This document shows positions 24,839-33,285 of a stretch of DNA of 64,000 nt, piece by piece. The stretch comes from AP-15 sp963733945. Its GTDB lineage: Bacteria; Pseudomonadota; Alphaproteobacteria; ATCC43930; CGMCC-115725. The stretch's first letter is position 1. Every line of letters starts with the position of its first letter. The notes under the pieces were generated by a model. That model made no database searches. It was not told the DNA's origin and was given only the letters and a program-made list of their open reading frames with translations. Both the position numbers and the translations under genes were made by a program. The stretch spans positions 1-64,000 of the forward strand of contig CAVTFD010000019.1 of NCBI GenBank assembly GCA_963733945.1, in the 5' to 3' direction.

Positions 24839-26584
24839 ATGCTCGATCGGCTGTTTGCCACTGGCCTCGACGCTCATAGAAAACGCGCGATGATGGCTCG
24901 ATCCCGTGCCGTGTGGCTGGGAGAACTCGGCGCTCTCCTGACGTCCGCAGTGCTCGTGCATGCCCCGGGTATTCTGTTCGACGTCGGCGTTCGCAACAAC
25001 GACTTCGACGGCCTCTATCGCTGGGCGGTGCAGTTTGGCGAGGGGCTGCGCGGCGGTGATCTATATCCGCACTGGATGTGGCGGGGCAATTTCGGTCTTG
25101 GCGAGGTCGCGCTCCTCTATTATTCGCCGCTCTTCTACTACATCAGCGGTGTAGTTCGACTCCTGACGTCCAATACGTGGGAGGCGATGCGGTTGGTCTT
25201 CGTCCTCTCGACATTACTCACTGGATTCTATGGCTGGCGATTGCTGAGGCTGTTTGCGAACGATGCTTATGCGCTCGTCGGCGCAGTGCTCCTGCAGTGG
25301 GTGCCGATGATCTTCATGCTGTTCTATTACTTCAACGGTTTCCCCTGGGCCGTGGGGTTCGCTGCGCTCGTGGCGCTTACATATTATGCGTTGCGTCCGG
25401 GCGCGTTTGAGCGCTGGGTCGACCTTCCCGCGAGCCTCGCTATTGCCGCGCTTGTATTGACCCACATCGTCTCGGCGCTGATGGCGCTGATCTGTTTCAG
25501 TTTCATGTGCTTGTGTTTCATCCGGCGCCCGGAAGGTGGCGCGCGAGCCGGGCGGCGGGCGGTCTCGTGGTTCGTTTCCGCCGGATTTGGTCTCGCGCTT
25601 TCGGCGTTTTATCTGGTCCCCGCGATCGGCTCGATGGGTTTGATATCGCCCAAGGTTTGGACCACGGCCTACACGCCATGGAACGCTTTTGCCTTCCCTA
25701 CCGTAACCAGCGTCCTCTTCGGCATGCGTTGGTTTTCCTTCCAATGGACGGTGCCGGCGGTGGCGCTGCTCGGCGTTGCTGCCGCGACCTGGCATGCGCG
25801 GCGGCGCCAAGATATGTCGGATCGCCTGGGCGAGGCGTTGCTGCTGATGCTGGTGGTGTCGTGGGCGTCGCTGCTGCTGGCGAGCGAGCTTTCCTATCCG
25901 TTGTGGTTGCTGAATACGCCACTGCGCATGGTCCAGTTTCCGCACCGCTTCATTTACGTCACGTCGGCGACGGGCCTCGTGGCTAACCTATTTGCGTTGT
26001 GGGATTCTCAGCGCATGGGGCAGCCCTGGCCGCGGAAACTGGTTCTGATGCTTCCGCTGGCGCTGGGCTTCGCGACCACGGGGCTGCTGAGCGCGAAGAT
26101 GTTGCTCATCGACGGGAAGCCGCTTCACCTATCCGTCGACGAGACGGCGCCGTATCGCGGGCAGGCCGAATATCGGCTCGCCGGCCAAGGGGAGCATTGG
26201 GAGGATTATTATCGCGCCGGCGGGCTTGCAACCGAGTGCCGAGAACAGATGTTGATCTGCCGCGCGAGCGAAGCGAGCAGTCGGTTGCAGGTCTGGAACG
26301 TATCTGGTGCGCACCCGGCCCACCTACGCTTGCCGCTCTTTGCCTTTCCGGCATGGCAGCTGACGATCGATGGCGCGGCCGTGCCGACTGCCTCCGACCC
26401 TGCGACGGGCCTGATATCCATCGACTTACCGGCAGGCGCTCACCGTGTAGCGGCGACCTGGAAACGGCTCGGCGTGGAGCACGCGGGCCTTGTCATCAGC
26501 GGTCTCGCGGTGCTTGCCCTCGCCATCATCGCCTTGAGGCGGGGATCGTCGGTTTCGGCCCGGTCGACGCCGCGATCCGCCTGA
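24839..26584 (+). CDS. Polytopic membrane protein, PTPS-related domain type (putative glycan transferase)
   Basis: About 581 residues with some ten or more hydrophobic helices. The first periplasmic loop reads NDFDGLYRWAVQF, then GDLYPHWMWRGNFGLGE and YYSPLFYYISG, which is the pattern of the large PTPS-related membrane protein family (similar in layout to GT-C glycosyltransferases, with early Asp residues). The last third is a soluble beta-rich domain (LRLPLFAFPAWQLTIDG) followed by a final helix. I infer a role in transferring a sugar from a lipid carrier, fitting the neighbouring glycan genes. The start is uncertain: ATG 24839 is chosen, TTG 24773 and ATG 24890 are alternatives. Confidence 0.72.
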   Translation: MLDRLFATGLDAHRKRAMMARSRAVWLGELGALLTSAVLVHAPGILFDVGVRNNDFDGLYRWAVQFGEGLRGGDLYPHWMWRGNFGLGEVALLYYSPLFYYISGVVRLLTSNTWEAMRLVFVLSTLLTGFYGWRLLRLFANDAYALVGAVLLQWVPMIFMLFYYFNGFPWAVGFAALVALTYYALRPGAFERWVDLPASLAIAALVLTHIVSALMALICFSFMCLCFIRRPEGGARAGRRAVSWFVSAGFGLALSAFYLVPAIGSMGLISPKVWTTAYTPWNAFAFPTVTSVLFGMRWFSFQWTVPAVALLGVAAATWHARRRQDMSDRLGEALLLMLVVSWASLLLASELSYPLWLLNTPLRMVQFPHRFIYVTSATGLVANLFALWDSQRMGQPWPRKLVLMLPLALGFATTGLLSAKMLLIDGKPLHLSVDETAPYRGQAEYRLAGQGEHWEDYYRAGGLATECREQMLICRASEASSRLQVWNVSGAHPAHLRLPLFAFPAWQLTIDGAAVPTASDPATGLISIDLPAGAHRVAATWKRLGVEHAGLVISGLAVLALAIIALRRGSSVSARSTPRSA

Positions 26585-26627
26585 ATTCGGGCGCCCACCG
26601 GGCGACCGGCGCCCGACTTTGAGAAGA

Positions 26628-26645
26628 GCCCCGCCGACGCGGGGC
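26628..26645. terminator. GC-rich hairpin between convergent genes
   Basis: GCCCCGC (26628-26634), loop CGAC, GCGGGGC (26639-26645), located between the stops at 26584 (plus) and 26669 (minus). It could stop transcription from both sides, although neither side has a good T tract. Confidence 0.5.
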
Positions 26646-26668
26646 GCCTCTGCGAAAATCGGTCTTGG

Positions 26669-27271
26669 TCAGCCTGCCTTTGCCAGGTTCTGGGCGGCAA
26701 AATCCCAGTTCACCAGGTGGTCGAGAAAGGCCTGGACAAAATCGGGCCGGCGATTCTGGTAGTCGAGGTAATAGGCGTGTTCCCACACGTCGCAGGTGAG
26801 GAGCGCAGTCTGGCCCTCGGCTAGCGGGGTGACCGCGTTTGGCGTGCCGATAATCTTGAGTTGACCCTTGTCGGCGACAAGCCAGGCCCAGCCGCTGCCG
26901 AATTGGCCCACCGCCGTCGCCTTGAATTGCTCCTTGAACTTGTCGAGCCCGCCACAATCGCGAGTGATCGCCGCGGCGAGGTTGCCGCCGGGCGCGCCGC
27001 CGCCATGCGGCTTCATCGAGCTCCAGAAAAAGGTGTGGTTCCACACCTGGGCGGCATTGTTGAATACGCCGGTCTTCGTCGTATCCTTGTAGCTCCCTTT
27101 GATCAGCTCTTCCAGCGACTGGCGCTCGAGCGGTGAGTCTTTGATTAGATTATTGAGGTTGGTGACGTAGGCTTGGTGGTGCCTGCCGTGATGGAAATCG
27201 AAAGTCTGTTCCGACATGTGCGGCGCGAGCGCGTTTTTCGGATAGGGCAGGGGCGGCAGTTCGAAAGCCAT
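26669..27271 (-). CDS. sodB: Superoxide dismutase [Fe]
   Basis: 200 residues from MAFELPPLPYPKNAL, the standard Fe/Mn SOD beginning. Metal ligands lie in FDFHHGRHHQAYV, AQVWNHTFFW and DVWEHAYYLDY. The NNAAQVWNH context with Gln before the His region and GQFGSGWAWLV suits the iron-type enzymes. It removes superoxide in the cytosol. No signal peptide. It is divergent from the NDUFAF6-like gene with only 17 bp between their starts, so the promoters must overlap the coding ends. Intact. Confidence 0.95.
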   Translation of the reverse strand: MAFELPPLPYPKNALAPHMSEQTFDFHHGRHHQAYVTNLNNLIKDSPLERQSLEELIKGSYKDTTKTGVFNNAAQVWNHTFFWSSMKPHGGGAPGGNLAAAITRDCGGLDKFKEQFKATAVGQFGSGWAWLVADKGQLKIIGTPNAVTPLAEGQTALLTCDVWEHAYYLDYQNRRPDFVQAFLDHLVNWDFAAQNLAKAG

Positions 27272-27288
27272 GGCGACCATCCCAGGTT

Positions 27289-28185
27289 ATGTTGAGAAAG
27301 CTTGGTGGAGAAACGTCCGTTCACAGCCAGCGTTCCAGCGATCCGCAGCACCTGTCGCCGGCCGCGGCGATCACCCGCCGTCACGACCGCGACCGGTTCC
27401 AGACCGCGCTGTTTGCGCCGGCCGCGCGCCGCGAGGCGCTGTTCGCGCTTTACGCCTTCAATTACCAGATTGCAAGGGTGCGCGAAGCCGTTACCCAGCC
27501 GATGCTGGGCTGCATCCGGCTCCAATGGTGGCGCGAAAACATCGCCGCCGCGTATGAAAACAGCCCGGTCCGCCGCAACGACGTCGTTGAAGCGCTGACC
27601 GCTGCGATCCGCGAACGCAGGCTGACGCGCGTTTATTTCGACCGGTTGATCGACGCGCGCGAGGCCGATTTCGACGAAGACCCGCCGGCGAGTCTCGCCG
27701 CCCTCGAAGCCTATGCCGAGGGAACCTCGTCGCAGCTGGTGCATCTTGCGCTTGAGGCCCTGGGTGCAAGCGACCACGCCGCGAGCGAGGCTGCGCTTCA
27801 TATCGGGATCGCCTATGCGCTGGCCGGCCTGCTGCGGGCGCTACCGGTGCTGACGGCGTTGGGGCGACCGATTATCCCGGCCGACATTGCCGCGCACGCC
27901 GGGCTCGATCTTGGCGGTCATCGGGGGCTGCGTAGTTCTAACGCGCTGCGCGCCGCGGTCGCCGAGATCGCGGCAGCCGCAGAGGGTCATTTGCGGGCGG
28001 CGCGCGAGCGGGGCGCGGCTGTCGCGCTCGACGCGCTACCCGCACTTTTGCCGGCGGTGGTCGCGGGGCGGTCGCTGACGCGGCTCAAGCGGGCCGGGTA
28101 TGATCCCTTCGATCCGGCGCTGGTGCAGCGTGATCCGCTGCAGAGCTGGCGCCTCGCTGCAGCGGCGCTGCGCAGGCGTTTCTGA
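27289..28185 (+). CDS. Squalene/phytoene synthase-like protein (NDUFAF6-related)
   Basis: 298 residues of the trans-isoprenyl diphosphate synthase fold: FQTALFAPAARREALFALYAFN, then MLGCIRLQWWRENI, YAEGTSSQLVHLALEAL and GIAYALAGLLRALP. The two Asp-rich motifs (DxxxD) that bind diphosphate in true squalene or phytoene synthases are not present: the first is FNYQIARVRE. It therefore resembles NDUFAF6, the complex I assembly factor, rather than an active isoprenoid synthase. In many alphaproteobacteria this gene directly follows the Mth938 gene, found here 9 kb upstream. The start ATG 27289 is tentative. Confidence 0.82.
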   Translation: MLRKLGGETSVHSQRSSDPQHLSPAAAITRRHDRDRFQTALFAPAARREALFALYAFNYQIARVREAVTQPMLGCIRLQWWRENIAAAYENSPVRRNDVVEALTAAIRERRLTRVYFDRLIDAREADFDEDPPASLAALEAYAEGTSSQLVHLALEALGASDHAASEAALHIGIAYALAGLLRALPVLTALGRPIIPADIAAHAGLDLGGHRGLRSSNALRAAVAEIAAAAEGHLRAARERGAAVALDALPALLPAVVAGRSLTRLKRAGYDPFDPALVQRDPLQSWRLAAAALRRRF

Positions 28186-28260
28186 TATGCCGGCGAGGTG
28201 GTTGCCCCGACCCTCTCCTTGCAAGCGGGACAGGGGAGAGAGCGGCGTGCGGGAGGGTTG

Positions 28261-29058
28261 TCAGCGGCCTCGGAAATCGGGGAGGCGGCGGTCGGCCATC
28301 GCCTTGATGCCCTCGGCGAAGTCCTCGGTGCGGCGCAGCCAATCCTGCTCGACCAGCTCGCGCTCGGTGGCGGCCTCGATCGCATCGATCAGCCCGCGGC
28401 GCACCGTTTCGCGCGTCGACATGACGGCGAGCGGCGCCGATTGCGCGATTTCGAGCGCCAGTGCCTGGGCGGCGCTGCGCACCTCGGCCTGCGGCACCAG
28501 CAGATCGGCGAGGCCGATGCGCACCGCTTCGTCGCCGGGGATGCGGCGGCCGGTGTAGAACAGCAACGCCGCCTGCTGGGCGCCGACGAGCCGCGGCAGG
28601 GTCGCGGTCAAGCCAAAGCCGGGATGGAAGCCGAGGCGGTTGAAATTGGCGCTGAACCGCGCCTCCTGACAGGTGACGCGAAAATCCGGAACGAGAGCGA
28701 GGCCGAGCCCGCCGCCGACCGCGGCGCCATGCACCGCGCCGACGATCGGTTTCCTGGTCCGGAACAGGCGGATCGCCTCCTTGTAAAGATGCCGCCCGGC
28801 GGCGCTGCGGGTCCCCTCGGAGACGGTGCCGGTATCCATGCGCTTCGAGAAATCGGCGCCGGCGCAGAACGAGCGGCCTTCGGCGGCAAACACGATCGCG
28901 CGGATATCGGGGTCGGCGTCGAGCTGCTCGAAGGCATCGCCGATCTCGGCGACGAGCGCTGAGTCGAAGAAATTGTGCGGCGGCCGCCGCATCTCGACGG
29001 TGGCGACAAACCCGTCGCGGCTGACGCCGATCTCGCGGTAGGAGGGGGTGTCGGTCAT
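28261..29058 (-). CDS. Enoyl-CoA hydratase/isomerase family protein
   Basis: 265 residues, crotonase fold. FAAEGRSFCAGADFSKR forms the first oxyanion-hole element, and KPIVGAVHGAAVGGGLGLALVPD the second with the central helix. FNRLGFHPGFGLTATLPRLVG carries the region that holds a catalytic Glu in true hydratases; here Gly-Phe occupies part of that site, so isomerase or another activity is possible. It acts on acyl-CoA thioesters in the cytosol. It converges on the NDUFAF6-like gene (75 bp between the stops, with an imperfect CCTCTCC/GGGGAGAG dyad). No clear operon partner. Confidence 0.86.
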   Translation of the reverse strand: MTDTPSYREIGVSRDGFVATVEMRRPPHNFFDSALVAEIGDAFEQLDADPDIRAIVFAAEGRSFCAGADFSKRMDTGTVSEGTRSAAGRHLYKEAIRLFRTRKPIVGAVHGAAVGGGLGLALVPDFRVTCQEARFSANFNRLGFHPGFGLTATLPRLVGAQQAALLFYTGRRIPGDEAVRIGLADLLVPQAEVRSAAQALALEIAQSAPLAVMSTRETVRRGLIDAIEAATERELVEQDWLRRTEDFAEGIKAMADRRLPDFRGR

Positions 29059-29662
29059 GTTGCAGGGTCCTCTGTCCGGATCGGGTACAACGTAGATTTA
29101 GTTGAATATTACCGTGTCGCTGCTCCTGCAGCAAAATAACAGCGAGGGCTCTCGCATAGGTTGCCGTCGAACGTCAGCATGCTGGATATGGTCGCCCGCA
29201 AGCGGGCCGCTGTTCAGCATCACCGGTCAAGATTTGTCTCATACTCCCCGGATCCCAGCCAACGGATCCGTTCGGGGTTTATCATAATCGCAATTTGTTG
29301 AAATATCAAGCTCGAAGCGGCCGCCTGCGAAAGCCGGTCCTTACCGATCACAACGTCAGCCCGTATTTATGAGCGACCGCCGACGCCCGCTCTGACCCTT
29401 ATCGGGCCTGAAGCAAGAACGCCGATACCCCACTATGACTATGATAAGTTGTATGGTAATTACATAGTTCTCTAAGAGTGTCGTTGAGTTCGCGGGTTGA
29501 AGATCGGCAGAAAATGCCTCAAACGGGTCATTTCTGCGGTACGTTTGTCCATTGGGGGACTGTAGACTTCCCCGGGAGCGGGCCATTGCGCCGCAGAGAT
29601 CGGAAACCCGAGCCAAAGGCACCTAAACCCATGACGACTGAAGTGACCGCGGTCGATCCGCG
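29059..29662. other. Intergenic region of about 600 bp beside the ABC-3C locus
   Basis: I see no convincing gene. Composition is lower in GC than the flanking metabolic genes and changes near the end of the ABC-3C ATPase gene, so it probably marks one edge of an acquired segment. No tRNA, integrase or direct repeat pair was recognised. It must contain the promoter of the enoyl-CoA hydratase gene that starts at 29058. Confidence 0.5.
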
Positions 29663-31542
29663 TTATAACAATCCGCGCCGATCGCCCCGGCCAGTCGATC
29701 CGACAAAACGTGTAACCATTGATCTTGGCCCGAGGTCGACGGGCGGCGGATCATTTTCTATAATGATAAATTGAGTTGTGTCGGACAACTCCAGAAGATA
29801 GCGGTAAAAGTATTCCTTCAGTGCCGACTTTACCACGAGCTCTTCGTCGCCCGACAGCGCTCCATGTCTCGAATTAATGGGATCGCGATAGCTTAAAAGC
29901 GGGCTATCGAGCGCCACTATCCCCGGGTGTGGCAGGCCCTTCGCACGGCAGTATACTAACACGCTAATCTTAAATGCGGCGTTCATCAACGCACGCACGC
30001 CCTTCCCATTTCCTCTACGGTTCTTGCCATCTATCAAGATGTCGTGCGTTTTATCATCGAATGAAACAGTAGGATCGCCGGGAAACCGCCATGCTCGAAG
30101 GACCGACTGCGCGATTTGTGCGAGCTCGAAGCCTATCTCGCCGCCTACGCCCACTGCTACCGACGCGCGACGCGTACCCTTCGCCTTGAAGGTCTCTAGC
30201 TCTTTCTTGCGGTTTTCTAAACTCTCGATGCGATCGAGCAGATTTAGGGCGTTCCGAAACCCTTGTCGGGCGATATCCAGCGCCTCATCAGGATTCACGG
30301 GTGCTGACTTCCAAGGGAAGCAACTCGTCGATAGTGCCCTCCATGTCGGCGATCTGTCCACTGAGCCGCGCGATCCGGGTAGCCAACCCCTCCCCTTCCG
30401 CCTTCAGGCTGGCTGTTGCCTTCCCCAAATCCGCTCGCTCGACCCGTATTTTCGATATCTCGGCGGCAACGGCCCGCCGCGAGCGCTCAACATGACCGAG
30501 CCCATGCACCTCATGCTGGTGTTCCGGCTCGGCGCCACATAGCGGACACGGCCGCCGCGCGCCGGCCATCAACGCCGCGGCTCCCTCCTCCAACGCTTCC
30601 AACCGCTCGACGTCGCTTTCATAAACGCTCGCAAGCAATCCGAAACGCCCCAGCGTTGAGGCTATCTCGCCGGCTCGTTCTTCAAATTCGTCGCGCATTT
30701 CCAAGCAGCGGCGCCGTTGTCGCCGCAGCCTGTCCAACTCGGTTTGATACTCCGCAAGTTTTGCGTGCTGTTCTTCCAAGGTGTTCGAGAGGATCGTCTC
30801 CTGGGCAACGATCTGCAATTTGTCTACAGCCTCATCCTCCGGAAACAACCGGTGCAGATCAGCTATCGCCGCTTCGATCAATTCCTCGACGATTTCAATC
30901 TTGCCTGCATTCGCAATCCGTTGCTCATTCGAATTCGGAGTTTCGACTATGCCGGAATCGTCGATCCCGGTTAGAATGAATTTCAGGACATTCTTGTCGA
31001 ATGTATCAGTGCTCTGTGTATCTATTTTTATTGGAACTTCACTCCGCCATCATCGGTGTTTCTTCAGTGAACACATAAGCGGCGAAATGACGGAAACTGA
31101 AACCCGCTTTCTTTCCGTTCAGGGTCGTTGCAATTTGCTTATCGTCTACGATGGCGAGCTCACCGAGCAAAAACCGCGACAAACTATTGGGATTCCCATG
31201 CGTTGCACTAAACGTTCTAGCGGGTTGCGTATGTCGAGTTCGATCGAACGGGTCGACAAATACCTCAAAGTCTCCTCCCCTCACCGCGCGCGACAGACTC
31301 ACGCGTACCGTCATCGGCAAATCCTGCTCGAGCCAGCACGTCTCATAACCACGCAGTTCGGTGATTTCCGGCAGCGCCGACCGGGCGCCACACATAAAAT
31401 CGAGTGCTTTGATCGTGTACGATTTTCCGGAATTCGAGGCGCCATATATCACGTTCACGCCATCGACAAAGTCGAGTTTACAGGTGGCTTTTGTCCCGCC
31501 TGTGAATGCGAGTTTCCGGAAGATGAAGCGCAAATCGGCCAC
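29663..31542 (-). pseudogene. ABC-3C system ATPase (SMC/Rad50-like, zinc-hook), two frameshifts
   Basis: GTG at 31542 overlaps the stop of the middle component gene by one base (TAGTG). The N-terminal part reads FIFRKLAFTGGTKATCKLDF and Walker A YGASNSGKSYT (residues 34-41). The middle is a charged helical stretch with RRPCPLCGAEPEH, a CxxC zinc hook as in Rad50/SbcC. The C-terminal part carries VALDSPLLSYRDP, the Walker B/D-loop form of this family. Extra bases near 31035 and 30300 (accc for acc) break the frame; otherwise about 625 residues. It should be the nucleotide-driven sensor/motor of an anti-phage or anti-plasmid ABC three-component system. Confidence 0.8.
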
Positions 31543-32031
31543 TATCGGCGCTCGCCATAAGAGCTGAAGGCTTCACGCCAATGTCCGATCCTTCCTCGGA
31601 CAAACTCCTTGAAGCCGGCCTTAGTCCGTTCCTGAACTTGTGTCGCTAGCCATGCGGCGCAGCTCTTAAGACGCATTGAGTATGGTGTTTCCAATAACTA
31701 AGAAAGGACGCAGCTTCGTCGGAAGCGCGCCAGACAAGACCTTGCTCTTCCCCGATCTCCTCCAACAAATGACAACGCCGCATCATTTGCAGGCTCGTCT
31801 CAAGCAGCCGCCGCCGCACCAACAACTCGCCCTGCCGGCCTGGCACGTCGACGTGCAGCGAGGTCGGGCCGCCCAGATCACCGGTATGCACAACGACGTG
31901 GTCGAACAGCACCATCTCGGTCAGGTCTGCTGTCTCGGGCCTGAGCGATTCAGCACTACGACCGCGCGGATGCCTGCTTCCACCCTCGAATTGAATAGAT
32001 CCCCGAATTCGTCGCGCGTCACGGCGTCCAT
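31542..32031 (-). pseudogene. ABC-3C system middle component, two frameshifts
   Basis: ATG at 32031 gives MDAVTRDEFGDLFNSRVEAGIR; after a lost base near 31967 the frame continues ETADLTEMVLFDHVVVHTGD, GGPTSLHVDVPGRQGELLVR, and RRLLETSLQMMRRCHLLEEI; after a second change near 31683 it ends with CAAWLATQVQERTKAGF and EFVRGRIGHWREAF. This is the layout of the small winged-helix-like middle component of ABC three-component systems (about 160 residues). It overlaps the effector gene by 13 bp and the ATPase gene by one base, so the three form a compact operon. The middle component is thought to bridge effector and ATPase. Confidence 0.75.
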
Positions 32032-33053
32032 TTCAGGCGCCCGTCATTCACTAGGTGGTGGCACATTCCCTGCCGGACCGGAACGCGGGCCAACCGCCCG
32101 AGCAGCCCAATCGGAGCGACGCCGGCATGCAACATCACCGCTTCAACCCGCTTAAGCCGGGACGCATGTATTTGCGAGTAGACCTCGAAAACACTGTGGT
32201 ACACATCCTCTCGGAACACGTCGACGGCACCGGTGGCCGTGTTATCGCGGTGAAATCGGCTAAAAGCGGCCGCCTCGAAAAATCGCGTGCGCTGAAGGCG
32301 CAAATGTTCCCCATGGTCTGGGTCGGCTAGGATTTCGTCTGCGGTCGAAAACACCCTACTGCAGGCCTCGCCGTAAACCTGCCGGAGCTGATCGATGTAG
32401 ATCAGTTCTTCCTGTTGAATTTCCGCTGGCGTCTCGCCAGGCGGGGCCTCTCCCGGAGTCAGTTCGAACAAGGCCGACAAAGCTGGCCCCGCGTCCGGGT
32501 CCTTGGCGAGGTGCGAGGCCGCGTAATAATCGACCCGGCTAAAATCGTATCCTTCGATTGCAGCCCGGATATCCGGCGTCAGAGGCACCTACGTGCTGGT
32601 TATGTACTCAGCGCAATATTGGCCCCAATGATCGATCAGATAGGGCCCTATCTTTGACGGATTTAACAATAGATCTTGTAACGTTCCGACGATACCACGC
32701 GGCACAACAAAGAAATAAGCCGTCGGAAGCGTCGCATACGCGCCCTTGGCGTGATGATAACAAAGCTTGCCCAACTCCCCCATTGCCTCGGCAACGCCAA
32801 GTTTTTTGTCCCTCGTTTTCCGCTTGCACTGGTACAGTTCCCATGGTCCCTCGTGCCGGCGATCACTGAGAAACCCGATGACATCGCGGCCCTTGTCGTT
32901 CGCGGCGCCGATCCGCAGAACGTGGACGAATTTTCCGGCCTTGCGATCAAGCCACTGCTCGACGAATTCTTCGAGCTCTGCGTCTCCAATTTCCTGCAAC
33001 CGAATGGCAAGGCCGACCACCGATTGATCCGCACCGAGTTTCCGAGCGCGCAC
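32019..33053 (-). pseudogene. ABC-3C effector: restriction-endonuclease-fold nuclease plus C-terminal domain, interrupted by an in-frame TAG
   Basis: The first 154 codons from GTG 33053 carry a PD-(D/E)xK-type nuclease: NDKGRDVIGF (Asp57) and WELYQCKRKTR (Gln75-x-Lys77), the Mrr-like D...QxK pattern. Then comes a TAG (32589-32591), and the same frame continues PLTPDIRAAIEGYDFSRVDY, RLQRTRFFEAAAFSRFHRDN and PVRQGMCHHLVNDGRLKW, which is the conserved C-terminal domain of ABC-3C effectors. In relatives the two halves form a single polypeptide, so the stop looks like a nonsense change rather than a gene boundary. GTG at 32588 could in principle restart translation. Confidence 0.78.
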
Positions 33054-33285
33054 GGCTGCCCGGAATCCTAGCCCTGACGCGCTCTCAAAACCACTCTGAT
33101 ATCTGCTACGCAGGCTTAGGGCCGATCAGCGAAGACAATCAGCGCCGCATCGACGTCGGAAACAGCCCACTCCCTGCCGGCCGATTCGCACGGCCAGCAG
33201 GCAGCCGATTGCCAGCGGGGCGCGTTCTTCTATCGTGCGCAGCGGGACTGCGGTTAGGGGTTCGCGGGTTGGTCTGCGGCTTTGA

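Noticed and set aside
24680..24961. Minus-strand frame in the divergent region upstream of the membrane protein
   Set aside because: It overlaps the start of the membrane protein and has no recognisable motif.
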